DNA of 64,000 nt from Pseudomonadota bacterium. Lineage in GTDB: Bacteria > Pseudomonadota > Gammaproteobacteria > Burkholderiales > Rhodocyclaceae. The position numbers and the translations under genes were made by a program. The stretch lies in assembly GCA_018240585.1 (NCBI GenBank), contig JAFEFM010000495.1, positions 1 through 64,000 of the forward strand, read 5' to 3'. This document shows positions 50,005 through 62,525 of this stretch, piece after piece. How positions within the stretch are numbered: the first letter of the stretch is position 1; every line of letters begins with the position of its first letter. The notes under the pieces are model-generated. The model was not told where the DNA came from, searched no databases, and was given only the letters and a program-made list of their open reading frames with translations.

Positions 50005-51150
50005 TCAGAGGGAACGGGAAGGCATCCTGTTCTCAAGCTCGCTGACATACAGATCGATGCCCGCTGCCTCCCTCGCCAGGTAGTCTTCCACGGCGTGGCG
50101 GAAGCGTGGTTCTCGAATCCAGTGCGCCGAGCGCGTGACCACGGGCTGGAGGCCGCGCGCCAGCTTGTGTTCCCCCTGTGCCCCGCCTTCGAATCGTGCG
50201 CGGCCGGATGCGATGCAATATTCGATCGCCTGGTAGTAGCACAGTTCGAAGTGGAGGAAGGGGAGGGGTTCGATCGCGCCCCAGTATCTTCCATACAGCG
50301 CTTGCTCGTCGCAGAGGAAGAATGCGGAAGCGACGGGTTGTCCCTGTCGACTCGCAACCAGCAGGCGCACGGCATCAGGCTGGCATCGTGCGAGTTCGGT
50401 GAAGAAGCGCGGCGACAAGTAGGGCGTCGATCTGTGCAGCGTATAGGTCATTGCGTAGCACCGGTGGAGGAACGCCCAGTCGTGTGGCGTCGCCGAATGT
50501 CCGTCCAGCCAACGAAGCTCGAGTGCGTGCTCGCTTGCCCGGCGTCGCTCCTGGCGGATCCTCTTGCGTTTGTCGTGGTTCATTCCTCCCACGAAGTCGT
50601 CGAAGTCACGATACGACTGATCTTTCCAGTGAAACTGTACGCCGCTGCGCAACAGGAGTCCCGCCTCGCGGAACCAGGCGGCTTCCTCTTCGTCCATGAA
50701 AAGAATATGGAGCGACGAATAGCTGCTCGTGCAGGCATGCTTGAGCACGGCGTTGAGGAGATCCAGTCGAGCCTGCGCATCGCGGCCAAGGACTCGCCTG
50801 CCCGGCGTGGGAGTGAAAGGTATCGCGGCTACCCACTTAGGATAGTAGCTAAGGCCATGGCGCGCATAGGCGTCAGCCCAGGCCCAGTCGAAGACGTACT
50901 CGCCGTAGGAATGTTGCTTTTCATAAAGGGGCATTGCCGCGGTGAGGCGGCCGTCGCGCCATAGGGTCGCATGCTTGGGGATCCAACCCGTATTAGCGCC
51001 GACACAGCCTGTCTCCTCCAGGGTGCGGAGGAAGGCGTGCGTCAGGGCCGGCGCAATGACGCCATCGTCGTCGCGGGCAAGCTCGTCCCATTCGGCAGGG
51101 CACAGGCCAGCCAGGCTGTCCACGATAACGAGTCCGTTGCGCTTAATCAT
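50005..51150 (-). CDS. DUF482 (GNAT-like, FemAB-related) protein
   Basis: The protein is 381 residues from the ATG at 51150 and could start 12 codons earlier at a GTG (51186); neither has a clear ribosome site. Features are LYEKQHSYGEYVFDWAWADA, MNHDKRKRIRQERRRA and CYYQAIEYCIASGRARFEGG. These match DUF482 (peptidogalycan biosynthesis-like) proteins, which have a tandem GNAT fold like FemAB aminoacyltransferases. No substrate is established. It is convergent with the NUDIX gene and divergent from nadE. Confidence 0.82.
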   Translation of the reverse strand: MIKRNGLVIVDSLAGLCPAEWDELARDDDGVIAPALTHAFLRTLEETGCVGANTGWIPKHATLWRDGRLTAAMPLYEKQHSYGEYVFDWAWADAYARHGLSYYPKWVAAIPFTPTPGRRVLGRDAQARLDLLNAVLKHACTSSYSSLHILFMDEEEAAWFREAGLLLRSGVQFHWKDQSYRDFDDFVGGMNHDKRKRIRQERRRASEHALELRWLDGHSATPHDWAFLHRCYAMTYTLHRSTPYLSPRFFTELARCQPDAVRLLVASRQGQPVASAFFLCDEQALYGRYWGAIEPLPFLHFELCYYQAIEYCIASGRARFEGGAQGEHKLARGLQPVVTRSAHWIREPRFRHAVEDYLAREAAGIDLYVSELENRMPSRSL

Positions 51151-51233
51151 TGCTCGGGCAAAGGCAGGGGATTGAAGCAGCAGCACAATTGGCGATGCGC
51201 TGCAGGGGCTTCGAAGCGGTATAGTTTCGCCTC

Positions 51234-52862
51234 ATGATGAACATCCAAGACAAATCGATCTCCGTTGCGGTCGCGCAAGGGAATTTTACCGTCGGCGACC
51301 TGCAGGCCAATGCAGACAGGGTGATTTCCTGCATGGAGGCTGCCAGGGCGGCTGGCGCCGACGTGCTCTTGACGCCGGAACTGGCGCTTGCAGGTTATCC
51401 GCCCGAGGATTTGCTGCTGCGGCCCGATTTCTATCGTGCTTGTGCGCGTGAGACCGCGCGCATCGCTGCGGCCTCGCACGGCCTGTGCGTAGTGCTGGGA
51501 CATCCCGTCGAAGCGGACCAAGGGTATTTCAATGCCGCTTCCGTCATCGTGGATGGCCGTCTGGAGGCGACCTATCACAAGCATCTGTTGCCGAACTATG
51601 AGGTTTTCGACGAAGAGCGCTACTTTGAGGCAGGTCTGGTGCCCTGCGTCTTCGATTACAAGGGCGTCCGTTTCGGGGTGACGATCTGCGCGGATCTGTG
51701 GGAGGCTGCTCCGGCTGCTCTGGCTCGCTCGGCGGGCGCCGAGGTGCTTCTGTCGCTGAACGCGTCGCCCTTTCATATGAACAAGCAGCAGCGCAGGCAC
51801 CAGGTGTTGCGTGATCGGGTTCGGGAGACCGGGCTCCCCATCCTTTACTGCAACATGGTGGGCGGACAGGACGAGCTGGTGTTCGACGGTGCCTCATTTG
51901 CAGTGGATGCGGATGGTGCCCTGGCGTATCAGAGCGCATCTTTCGAAGAGCGGCTCGATATCGTGCGTTTCGAGAATGGCCGCTGGAGTTCGGGCGTCCG
52001 TGAGGTGCCGCGGTCGATCGAGGAAGACGCCTATGAGGCGCTCAAATGCGGCGTGCGCGATTACCTTGGCAAGAACCGTTTTCCTGGGGCGATCATCGGG
52101 CTTTCGGGTGGCATCGATTCGGCACTCACGCTCGCGGTAGCGGTCGACGCCCTTGGAGCCGACCGCGTGCGCGCGGTGATGATGCCTTCTCCCTACACGG
52201 CGCAGATGAGCCTCGACGATTCGCGCGAGATGGTGCAGCGGCTCGGTGTCCGATACGACGAGATCCCGATCGAGCCTGCCATGAAGGTCTTCAGCGAATT
52301 GCTTGCGCCGCAGTTCGAAGGGCTACCGGAGGATACGACGGAGGAAAACCTGCAAAGCAGGATCAGGGGCATGATCCTGATGGCCCTGTCGAACAAGACG
52401 GGAGCGATCGTCCTCACCACCGGCAACAAGAGCGAGATGGCGACCGGTTACGCCACACTGTATGGGGACATGGCGGGCGGTTTCGCGGTATTGAAGGATC
52501 TCTACAAGACGTTCGTGTATCGACTCTGCAACTGGCGCAATGGCGTCAGCCCCGTGATTCCGCAGAACATCATCGACCGCCCGCCGTCCGCCGAGCTCAA
52601 GCCGGACCAGAAGGACCAGGACAGCCTGCCTCCGTACGAGGTGCTCGACGCGATCATCGAGGCCTACATGGAGCGGGATGAGTCGCCGCGCGAGATCATC
52701 GCTGCGGGCTTCCCGGAAGCCGATGTGCGACGGACGGTGGCGATGCTCAAGCGCAACGAATACAAACGCCGCCAGGCGCCTGTCGGCATCCGTGTCACGC
52801 AGCGTGGCTTCGGCAGGGATTGGCGATATCCGATAACATCCCGTTACCAGGACGAATTCTGA
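51234..52862 (+). CDS. nadE: Glutamine-dependent NAD+ synthetase
   Basis: NadE amidates nicotinic acid adenine dinucleotide to NAD. The 542-residue protein has an N-terminal nitrilase-type glutaminase (about 8-250) with glutamate in TPELALAGYPPED, lysine in YHKHLLPNYEVFDE and cysteine in VTICADLWE. The C-terminal synthetase has the PP-loop IGLSGGIDSALTLAVAVDAL and TTGNKSEMATGYATLYGD. The glutamine-using long form is thus present. It is followed by glnB after 51 bases. Confidence 0.97.
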   Translation: MMNIQDKSISVAVAQGNFTVGDLQANADRVISCMEAARAAGADVLLTPELALAGYPPEDLLLRPDFYRACARETARIAAASHGLCVVLGHPVEADQGYFNAASVIVDGRLEATYHKHLLPNYEVFDEERYFEAGLVPCVFDYKGVRFGVTICADLWEAAPAALARSAGAEVLLSLNASPFHMNKQQRRHQVLRDRVRETGLPILYCNMVGGQDELVFDGASFAVDADGALAYQSASFEERLDIVRFENGRWSSGVREVPRSIEEDAYEALKCGVRDYLGKNRFPGAIIGLSGGIDSALTLAVAVDALGADRVRAVMMPSPYTAQMSLDDSREMVQRLGVRYDEIPIEPAMKVFSELLAPQFEGLPEDTTEENLQSRIRGMILMALSNKTGAIVLTTGNKSEMATGYATLYGDMAGGFAVLKDLYKTFVYRLCNWRNGVSPVIPQNIIDRPPSAELKPDQKDQDSLPPYEVLDAIIEAYMERDESPREIIAAGFPEADVRRTVAMLKRNEYKRRQAPVGIRVTQRGFGRDWRYPITSRYQDEF

Positions 52863-52877
52863 GCGAGAGCGGTTTAA

Positions 52878-53252
<375 letters not shown>

Positions 53253-53271
53253 CCGCCGCACCGCGTCTCAT

Positions 53272-54360
53272 TCAGTCGCGGGTCGCATTCTGCGCCCGCA
53301 TCAGCACCAGCAGCGCACCGGCGCCGCCATCGTGCGGTCCGGCTTGGCAAAAGGCCAGTATCTCTTCGCGCTGCGCCAGCCAGCCTCTGGAGAGTTGCTT
53401 GAGGATGGATACGCGGCCGGGGGAGCCGAGCCCCTTTCCATGAATGACCCGGATGCAGCGGTGGCCCTGCTGCAGGCTTGCGGTGAGAAAGTGGCCGAGG
53501 GCTGCACGAGCTTCGTCGCGAGTAAGACCGTGGAGATCGATCTGTCCTTGCAGGACCCAGCGGCCGCGCCGCAGATCGCTCAGGACCCGTCGCGGCAGAC
53601 CGGTGCGCAGGAAGGCCGCTTCGTCGCCCATGTCGAGCCGGTCTTCGAAGCTGAGCGGCGCGTTGAGGGATTCGCTCAGCGCGGCTTGCTCGTCGGCTTC
53701 GCGCTTGATCGGTGAGGGCGATGGCGCGGGGCGTTCGAGGACCACGCGGTTGCGCATATCGATCGGTTTTGCGCCGCTCATCGCGTGTCGGAAAAGCGCG
53801 TCGGGATCGTTGGCGTCCACTCCCGATGGAAGTGCTGCCGGTACTGATGTGACCGCGCCGACCGCGGACGTAGCCGCGTGCTGCGTTCGATTCCGATGGC
53901 GAGCGGGTGTATCCAGCACGACGCGACCGCTATCCTTGAGTGGCGTGACATCCTCATAGGCTTCGCGGAGCGGATCCGATAGGCGTGGCCGCAGGTCGGG
54001 CTCGTCCGCCTGCTGCGGCAGGGTGCTGAAACGGGGAACCGGCTGCGGTCGGGGGCGTTCGAGTTCTACGCGTTCGCCGCACGCTAGCGGACGGGTGTCA
54101 GGGTTCGCCTTGAGGAACAGGGCCAGATCTTCGGCTCCGAGTGCGGCGTTGTCGCTGGCTGACGACTCCGACTTCGCCGCGCGCGACCCGTCTTTGCGAT
54201 CCTTGCCGGCGGGGGCAGGTCGCATTGCCGGCGTCGGATTCGTCGCGCTTCTCAGGTGTGCCAGGGCCTCGAACGGACTCGCCGTGCGAGGCGACCTTCC
54301 GCCCGCCGCTCCGGCGGCCTGGGCATCACGGGCCGTAGCGGTGCGGGAACGGCGGGGCAT
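53272..54360 (-). CDS. Smr-domain protein with expanded N-terminal repeats
   Basis: The C-terminal Smr (MutS-related) domain is clear: IDLHGLTRDEAR (274-285) and IHGKGLGSPG (306-315), the motifs of Smr nucleases. The 362-residue length is well above the roughly 190-240 usual for stand-alone bacterial Smr proteins. The first 75 residues are low-complexity Ala/Ser/Arg. Between 78 and 226 there are three diverged copies of a unit with an aromatic/Leu start, P(L/I), an R-V-x-L core and a Pro-rich end. The start directly follows from the family frame. It lies between glnB and trxB, convergent with glnB. Confidence 0.88.
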   Translation of the reverse strand: MPRRSRTATARDAQAAGAAGGRSPRTASPFEALAHLRSATNPTPAMRPAPAGKDRKDGSRAAKSESSASDNAALGAEDLALFLKANPDTRPLACGERVELERPRPQPVPRFSTLPQQADEPDLRPRLSDPLREAYEDVTPLKDSGRVVLDTPARHRNRTQHAATSAVGAVTSVPAALPSGVDANDPDALFRHAMSGAKPIDMRNRVVLERPAPSPSPIKREADEQAALSESLNAPLSFEDRLDMGDEAAFLRTGLPRRVLSDLRRGRWVLQGQIDLHGLTRDEARAALGHFLTASLQQGHRCIRVIHGKGLGSPGRVSILKQLSRGWLAQREEILAFCQAGPHDGGAGALLVLMRAQNATRD

Positions 54361-54372
54361 TTGCTGGATCCC

Positions 54373-55377
<1,005 letters not shown>

Positions 55378-55489
55378 CTAACGACCGGACTCATCGCCGT
55401 GATAGGAGCGGGCAATCGGGAGTCGGACCGTGTCGGACGGCCGATTGCCGATGTGGCAATCATCGCATTGCGGAATATTCGTTTAAACT

Positions 55490-55505
55490 TGTGAAGAGTT
55501 TCACT
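55490..55505. promoter_or_regulatory. CRP-like binding site upstream of the Crp-family gene
   Basis: TGTGA (55490-55494), six bases, TCACT (55501-55505): one mismatch to the TGTGA-N6-TCACA consensus. A further half-site AGTGA follows at 55515-55519. The site is 36 bases before the ATG of the Crp-family gene in the trxB/crp divergent gap. Confidence 0.55.
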
Positions 55506-55540
55506 GAACTTCAAAGTGATCCGTGCCCACCGGAGCCAGC

Positions 55541-56212
55541 ATGAGTCAACCCACGGTCGTTTCTCCCATTGCCCTCAAGACGTTCCCGCTTTTCCACGGG
55601 TTGTCTGACGAGGTGCTCGCCACGGTCGCTCGCGCTGCGATGATGCGGCGGATTCCGCGCGGGCAGACCGTGGTGAACGCCGGCGATAGACCCGACTACG
55701 TGTACTTCGTGCTCACCGGCAGCCTGAAGGTCGTGGTGAGCGACGAAGACGGCCGTGAGGTGATCCTGTCGATTCTCGGGCAGGGGGAGTTGTTCGGGGA
55801 GATGGGGATTTTCGACGAGCAACCGCGGTCGGCGTCAGTTATCGCAGTGGTGGCCTCCGATCTGGTAATGCTCTCCAAGCACGACTTCCGTCAGATCATG
55901 CACGACAACTTCGACATTGCCTGGCGCATCTTGTGCAATCTGGTCGAGCGCCTGCGCGATGCCGATCGCAAGATCGAGAGTCTTGCGCTGATGGACGTCT
56001 ACGGTCGTGTGGCTCGCCTCCTCATCGAAATGTCCGAAGACATCGACGGCAGGACGGTCGTGGTGCGGAAGATCTCGAAGCAGGACATCGCGAAGATGAT
56101 CGGTGCATCGCGCGAAATGGTCAGTCGGGTGATGAAGGATCTCGGGCAGCAGGGGCTGATCGAGGAGACGCCGCAGGGCATCGTCCTGCGTGATCGCCTC
56201 AGCGAGGTCTGA
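55541..56212 (+). CDS. Crp/Fnr-family transcriptional regulator (CRP-like)
   Basis: The 223-residue protein has a cyclic-nucleotide-binding domain (about 15-135) with the phosphate-binding cassette [18 protein letters not shown], keeping the Glu and Arg-Ser that contact cAMP in CRP. A long dimer helix and a C-terminal winged helix with recognition segment [14 protein letters not shown] follow. The R-E-x-x-x-R pattern is that with which CRP reads TGTGA. It lacks the N-terminal cysteines of FNR, so it is not an oxygen sensor of that type. GGAG precedes the ATG at 55541. Effector may be cAMP or another nucleotide. It is divergent from trxB. Confidence 0.9.
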   Translation: MSQPTVVSPIALKTFPLFHGLSDEVLATVARAAMMRRIPRGQTVVNAGDRPDYVYFVLTGSLKVVVSDEDGREVILSILGQGELFGEMGIFDEQPRSASVIAVVASDLVMLSKHDFRQIMHDNFDIAWRILCNLVERLRDADRKIESLALMDVYGRVARLLIEMSEDIDGRTVVVRKISKQDIAKMIGASREMVSRVMKDLGQQGLIEETPQGIVLRDRLSEV

Positions 56213-56242
56213 CGCGCTGGTTCGCATCGGGGCGTGCTGCGT

Positions 56243-56264
56243 GGCGTGCGGGCGAACGCACGCC
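56243..56264. other. Strong hairpin between the crp-like gene and ftsK
   Basis: GGCGTGCG (56243-56250) pairs with CGCACGCC (56257-56264) over loop GGCGAA. Outer CTGC and GCAG can extend it past a two-base bulge. There is no T-run. It may end crp-like transcripts by a factor-dependent route. A TATAAT at 56301 lies downstream without a convincing -35. Confidence 0.4.
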
Positions 56265-56346
56265 GCAGACTCCGCGGAACGGCGGGAGCGGGCAATCGCT
56301 TATAATCCCGGCTCGATGTTTCTTTCCGGCCTTTCGCCGCCCCCCC

Positions 56347-58641
56347 ATGCAGTCTCGCTCGTCGCACCGTTCCCAGCCCCTTCCTGAAAAGATTTCCTTG
56401 TTGTTGCAGGAGGCGCGCTGGCTGATCCTGGGGGTCATGTCGCTGTATGTCGGGCTGGTGCTGCTCGGCTACAACAGGAGCGATCCGGGTTGGTCCCATG
56501 CGTCCGCTGCGGCGCGCGTGACCAATCCGGGCGGGCGCTTCGGGGCCTGGCTGGCGGACCTTCTGCTCTACCTCTTCGGCCTGTCCGCATGGTGGTGGGT
56601 CGTTTTCCTGGCCTACGGGCTGATGTGGGGATTCCGGCGGCTCAAGAACCGGCTGACGCTCGATCGGCGCTCGTTCTTCTTCGTCATGTTCGGCTTCCTC
56701 GTCGTGTTGCTGGCCAGCAGCGCCCTCGAATCGCTGCGCTTCCACAGCCATGGTGGCGCCGTACCCCTTGCCCCCGGCGGATTGATCGGCATGGAGCTGG
56801 GGCAATCGATCCAGCGCTATTTCGGGTTCACCGGCGGCACGCTGCTGCTGCTGACAGCGCTCGCGACCGGCCTTTCTCTGTTCACCGGTGTCTCCTGGCT
56901 CGCCTTCGTCGAACGGGTGGGGCTTGCGCTCGAGGAGGCGGTCGTGGCCGTGCAACAGGCCTGGTTGCGCTGGCAGGATCGCCGGGTCGGCAAGCAGGTG
57001 GCCCAGAAACGCGAGGAAGTGGTGGAGACGCGCAGGCGCAAGACCGAAAAGACCGGACCGGCACCGCTGCGGATCGAGCCGCCGGTGGTTTCAGTGCAAA
57101 AGTCCGAGCGTGTCGAGAAGGAACGCCAGCAGCCGCTCTTCGTTGACGATTCGGTGGGGGCGATTCCGCCCATCGCCTTGCTCGATCCGGCCTCGACGGA
57201 TGTCGAGCCGCCCTCGGCAGAGTCGCTGGAATTCACCTCGCGCCTGATCGAGACCAAGCTTGCCGACTTCGGCGTCGAGGTGAAGGTGATCGCAGCCTAT
57301 CCCGGCCCGGTGATCACCCGCTACGAGGTCGAGCCGGCGGTGGGCGTGAAGGGTAGCCAGGTGGTCAATCTGGCCAAGGATCTCGCGCGCGCACTGTCGC
57401 TGGTTTCGGTGCGCGTGGTGGAGACGGTGCCCGGCAAGTCGTGCATGGCATTGGAGTTGCCCAATCCCAAGCGACAGACCGTCCGCCTGTCGGAGATCAT
57501 CGGCTCCAAGGCGTATCACGACATGAGCTCGCCGCTCACAGTCGTGCTCGGCAAGGACATCGGCGGCCAGCCTGTCGTGGCCGACCTGGCGAAGATGCCG
57601 CACCTGCTGGTGGCCGGCACGACGGGTTCGGGCAAGTCGGTCGGCATCAACGCGATGATCCTGTCGCTGCTGTACAAGAGCGAGCCGGAGAGAGTCCGGC
57701 TCATCATGGTCGACCCGAAGATGCTCGAGCTGTCGATCTATGAAGGCATTCCCCACTTGCTGGCGCCCGTCGTCACCGACATGAAGCACGCGGCCAATGC
57801 GCTCAACTGGTGCGTGGCCGAGATGGACAAGCGCTACAAGCTGATGGCGGCGGTCGGCGTGCGCAATCTGGCCGGCTTCAACAAGGCGGTGCTCGAAGCG
57901 CGCAAGGCTGAAACGCCATTGACCAATCCGTTCTCCATCACGCCGGAAAGCCCCGAGCCGCTCGATCCGCTGCCCTATATCGTCGTGGTCGTCGACGAGC
58001 TTGCCGACATGATGATGGTGGTGGGCAAGAAGGTCGAAGAGCTGATCGCACGGCTCGCACAGAAGGCGCGTGCGGCCGGCATCCACCTGATCCTCGCGAC
58101 GCAGCGCCCGTCGGTGGACGTGATCACCGGCCTGATCAAGGCCAACGTCCCGACGCGGATTGCCTTCCAGGTATCGTCGAAGATCGACTCACGCACCATC
58201 CTCGACCAGATGGGGGCCGAAGCCCTGCTCGGCATGGGCGACATGCTGTACCTGGCGCCGGGAACGGGTCTGCCGATCCGGGTGCACGGTGCGTTCGTCG
58301 CCGACGACGAGGTGCACAAGGTCGTCGAGCATCTGAAGCGCGTCGGCCCGCCGGACTACGTCGATGGCATCCTCTCGGCGGCCGAGGACGATCTCGATGC
58401 GGCACTTGGCGCGGGCGGCGGGGACGGCGGCGACGGTGAGGCCGATCCGCTGTATGACCAGGCGGTCGAGATCGTCGTCAAGACGCGGCGCCCATCGATC
58501 TCGCTGGTGCAGCGGCATTTGCGGATTGGTTACAACCGTGCCGCCCGACTCATTGAACAAATGGAACGTGCCGGGCTCGTATCTCCCATGGGCAGCAACG
58601 GAAATCGTGAAGTGATCGTGCCCGCCAAGGAGAGTGAATGA
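56347..58641 (+). CDS. ftsK: DNA translocase FtsK
   Basis: FtsK pumps DNA at the septum and activates XerCD resolution. The 764-residue protein has an N-terminal membrane domain with four helices (about 23-190) and a linker to about 290. The motor domain has Walker [15 protein letters not shown] and Walker [15 protein letters not shown], with a RecA-like [15 protein letters not shown]. The C-terminal gamma winged helix reads [21 protein letters not shown] run of seven C directly abuts the ATG and no ribosome site is visible. Its stop overlaps lolA (ATGA). Confidence 0.97.
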   Translation: MQSRSSHRSQPLPEKISLLLQEARWLILGVMSLYVGLVLLGYNRSDPGWSHASAAARVTNPGGRFGAWLADLLLYLFGLSAWWWVVFLAYGLMWGFRRLKNRLTLDRRSFFFVMFGFLVVLLASSALESLRFHSHGGAVPLAPGGLIGMELGQSIQRYFGFTGGTLLLLTALATGLSLFTGVSWLAFVERVGLALEEAVVAVQQAWLRWQDRRVGKQVAQKREEVVETRRRKTEKTGPAPLRIEPPVVSVQKSERVEKERQQPLFVDDSVGAIPPIALLDPASTDVEPPSAESLEFTSRLIETKLADFGVEVKVIAAYPGPVITRYEVEPAVGVKGSQVVNLAKDLARALSLVSVRVVETVPGKSCMALELPNPKRQTVRLSEIIGSKAYHDMSSPLTVVLGKDIGGQPVVADLAKMPHLLVAGTTGSGKSVGINAMILSLLYKSEPERVRLIMVDPKMLELSIYEGIPHLLAPVVTDMKHAANALNWCVAEMDKRYKLMAAVGVRNLAGFNKAVLEARKAETPLTNPFSITPESPEPLDPLPYIVVVVDELADMMMVVGKKVEELIARLAQKARAAGIHLILATQRPSVDVITGLIKANVPTRIAFQVSSKIDSRTILDQMGAEALLGMGDMLYLAPGTGLPIRVHGAFVADDEVHKVVEHLKRVGPPDYVDGILSAAEDDLDAALGAGGGDGGDGEADPLYDQAVEIVVKTRRPSISLVQRHLRIGYNRAARLIEQMERAGLVSPMGSNGNREVIVPAKESE

Positions 58642-59315
58642 GAGCATTGAGCAAGTGCGCGACCAGGGCTGCAGCCTGGCGCATGGCGCTGGGCATCGCG
58701 TTGTTTGCCGCGGTCGGCGTGGTTTGTGCGGCGGACGGAGTGGGGCAACTCCGCCAGTTCATTGCAGCCACGCGCAGCGCAGAAGGGGAGTTCGAACAGG
58801 TCGTGGCCGCGAAGTCGGGCCGCAAGCCGCAACAGTCCGTCGGTCACTTTGCCTTCTCGCGACCGGGCAAGTTTCGCTGGGAGTATGAAAAGCCGTATCC
58901 GCAGCTTCTCGTCGGTGACGGTCAGCGCATGTGGACGTGGGATCGTGACCTCAACCAGGTCACCGTGCGGCACATTGGAGACGCGCTGGGCGCCACTCCG
59001 GCCGCGATCCTGTTCGGCAGTGGTTCGCTGGACGACAACTTCGTCCTGAGCGACGCCGGCAGCAGTGGCGGTCTGGACTGGGTCGAGGCGCGTCCCAAGC
59101 GTGCGGAAGGGGCGTTCGAATCCTTGCGCATCGGCCTCGCGGCCGGGGAACTCAAGCGCATGGAGATGAAGGACAATTTCGGCCAGACGACTCACATCAG
59201 CTTTACCCGGCTGCATCCGAATCCGCCGCTGGATCCTGCACGTTTCCGCTTCGTCGCCCCTGCCGGCGCCGACGTGATCGGCGACATGGCCGATTCCGTT
59301 CCCGCGCCGCGTTGA
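58638..59315 (+). CDS. lolA: Outer membrane lipoprotein carrier protein LolA
   Basis: LolA ferries lipoproteins across the periplasm from LolCDE to LolB. The 225-residue precursor has a signal peptide ending near VVCA-AD. The domain core includes [38 protein letters not shown] and [13 protein letters not shown]. It overlaps ftsK by four bases and is followed by rarA after 10 bases, the same ftsK-lolA-rarA order as in E. coli. Confidence 0.95.
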   Translation: MRALSKCATRAAAWRMALGIALFAAVGVVCAADGVGQLRQFIAATRSAEGEFEQVVAAKSGRKPQQSVGHFAFSRPGKFRWEYEKPYPQLLVGDGQRMWTWDRDLNQVTVRHIGDALGATPAAILFGSGSLDDNFVLSDAGSSGGLDWVEARPKRAEGAFESLRIGLAAGELKRMEMKDNFGQTTHISFTRLHPNPPLDPARFRFVAPAGADVIGDMADSVPAPR

Positions 59316-59325
59316 GCCCGCACCG

Positions 59326-60693
59326 ATGAGCGACCTGTTCCAGGACCTGGAACCGCCACGGGTTCCGCTTGCGGAGCGCATGCGTCCCCGCTGCCTTGAC
59401 GAGGTTGCCGGGCAGGCGCACCTGCTTGGTCCGGGCAAACCGCTGCGGCTCGCATTTGCCGCACGCAAGCCGCATTCGATGATCCTGTGGGGTCCTCCCG
59501 GTGTAGGCAAGACGACGCTCGCGCGGCTCATGGCGCAAGGCTTCGACGCCGAATTCGTTGCCCTGTCAGCGGTGTTCTCGGGCGTGAAGGAGATCCGCGA
59601 GGCCATCCAGCAGGCGCAGGCTGCGAAGGCGCGCGGCCGACACACGATCCTGTTCGTCGATGAGGTGCATCGCTTCAACAAGGCGCAGCAGGATGCCTTC
59701 CTGCCCTACGTCGAGCAGGGACTGGTGACCTTCATCGGTGCCACCACGGAAAACCCATCGTTCGAAGTCAACTCCGCGCTTCTTTCGCGTGCCTCCGTCT
59801 ATGTGCTCGAGCCGCTGGACGCGCCGGCGCTGCGGGAATTGTTCGACCGCGCGCGGGCACTGGTCTGTCCGGAGCTGGCCTTTGAGGACGATGCGCGTGA
59901 TCGCCTCGTCGGTTTCGCCGACGGCGACGCGCGGCGGCTGATGAACCTGGTCGAGCAGGTGCAGACCGCCGCCGAGACGGCTGGCGTGAATCCGGTGACG
60001 CCTGCCTTCGTCGACGACGCGCTGTCACGCAACCTGCGCCGTTTCGACAAGGGCGGCGAAGCGTTCTACGATCAAATCTCTGCCTTGCACAAATCGGTAC
60101 GCGGCTCCCATCCCGATGCGGCGCTCTACTGGCTGTGCCGCATGCTCGACGGTGGGGTGGATCCGCACTATCTCGGCCGACGCCTGGTGCGCATGGCCGT
60201 CGAGGACGTCGGCCTGGCTGACCCGCGCGCACTCGAGATCACGCTCAACGCATGTGCGACTTACGAACGCCTCGGCTCGCCCGAGGGGGAACTCGCGCTT
60301 GCGCAGGCGGCGGTGTTCCTCGCCTGTGCCGCCAAGTCGAACGCGGTGTACAAGGCCTACAACGCGGCGCGGGCCTTCGTGAAGCAGGATGCTTCGCGGC
60401 CGGTGCCGCTGCATCTGCGCAACGCGCCGACCCGGCTGATGAAGGATCTCGGCTACGCAAAGGCCTACCGTTACGCGCACGACGAACCGGATGCCTACGC
60501 GGCGGGCGAACGCTACCTGCCTGAAGGAATGGAAGAGCCGGGTTGGTATCAACCCGCTCCGCGGGGACTCGAAATCCGCATCGCGGAAAAACTCGCGCGC
60601 CTGCGCGCCCTCGATCGGGCGGCTGGCGCGACTGTGGCACGAGAAGCAGGTGAAGGAATGTCGCTCAGTGACGAAGCGGATGGTCGGCCATGA
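59326..60693 (+). CDS. rarA: Replication-associated recombination protein A (MgsA/RarA)
   Basis: RarA is an AAA+ ATPase acting at stalled forks. The 455-residue protein has AERMRPRCLDEVAGQAHLLG, Walker A GPPGVGKTTLARL, Walker B HTILFVDEVHRFNKAQQDAF, sensor 1 FIGATTENPSFEVN, and the C-terminal MgsA region including DALSRNLRRFDKGGEAFYDQ. Its last 29 bases overlap the 3' end of the convergent small gene. Confidence 0.96.
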   Translation: MSDLFQDLEPPRVPLAERMRPRCLDEVAGQAHLLGPGKPLRLAFAARKPHSMILWGPPGVGKTTLARLMAQGFDAEFVALSAVFSGVKEIREAIQQAQAAKARGRHTILFVDEVHRFNKAQQDAFLPYVEQGLVTFIGATTENPSFEVNSALLSRASVYVLEPLDAPALRELFDRARALVCPELAFEDDARDRLVGFADGDARRLMNLVEQVQTAAETAGVNPVTPAFVDDALSRNLRRFDKGGEAFYDQISALHKSVRGSHPDAALYWLCRMLDGGVDPHYLGRRLVRMAVEDVGLADPRALEITLNACATYERLGSPEGELALAQAAVFLACAAKSNAVYKAYNAARAFVKQDASRPVPLHLRNAPTRLMKDLGYAKAYRYAHDEPDAYAAGERYLPEGMEEPGWYQPAPRGLEIRIAEKLARLRALDRAAGATVAREAGEGMSLSDEADGRP

Positions 60694-60928
60694 ACCGGGC
60701 ACACAACGACCGGGCGCGATCCGCTTTCGCGTGATCGCCTTCCTCGTCGGCACGCTCGATCAGGTCCAGCATGTAATTGGTAACCAGCAACACACCCTCG
60801 GGCGTCTGCACCAGGCCACACACCACTTGCGCGGCAGCCGCGTCGGGGATTCCCTCATGTTCGGCAACCAGCGCAACTTCGTCTTCGGTGAGATCGCAAT
60901 AATCGAGACAATCACGAATCGACAGCAT
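60665..60928 (-). CDS. Small conserved-looking protein of unknown function
   Basis: The 87-residue protein starts MLSIRDCLDYCDLTEDEVAL and continues VAEHEGIPDAAAAQVVCGL. It is acidic and helical with no signal or membrane segment, and resembles an unnamed betaproteobacterial family. The ATG at 60928 has GGAGGGG eight bases upstream, a strong ribosome site. A possible promoter is TTGCCA/TATTCT on the minus strand (61011-61016 and 60989-60994). The 3' end overlaps rarA. I do not recognise a function. Confidence 0.75.
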   Translation of the reverse strand: MLSIRDCLDYCDLTEDEVALVAEHEGIPDAAAAQVVCGLVQTPEGVLLVTNYMLDLIERADEEGDHAKADRARSLCARFMADHPLRH

Positions 60929-61052
60929 ATGTACCCCTCCAGATGTCATTCCAGCCGTCTTGCGCGGCGTTGATTCAAGTCTCCTTTAAGAATATGCGCA
61001 GGAATGGAAATGGCAAGCCAAATCTGCCGATCTGTTTCGCTCAAGGCATTGA

Positions 61053-61067
61053 TTTTGATAATCAAAA
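61053..61067. promoter_or_regulatory. 15-bp perfect AT-rich palindrome (operator candidate)
   Basis: TTTTGATAATCAAAA is a perfect palindrome in a GC-rich genome. Its core TGATAATCA equals the centre of the E. coli Fur box, though the flanks match poorly. It lies in the divergent gap between the 87-residue gene and serS. Confidence 0.45.
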
Positions 61068-61153
61068 ATGTTGCACTGCGCGGTGTCTGATGACTTGCCG
61101 ATAGTCACGTTCCGACAGGCGTTTGGCGCCTTATTTGCAGTCTTTTGATGAAC

Positions 61154-62491
<1,338 letters not shown>

Positions 62492-62525
62492 TTCGGAGGC
62501 GATCGACTGACAGGCAGTTGATCCC

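Noticed and set aside
61050..61070. FNR/ANR box (TTGAT-N4-ATCAA) reading of the palindrome before serS
   Set aside because: The half-sites TTGAT and ATCAA are present but separated by one base, not four, so an FNR dimer would not fit.
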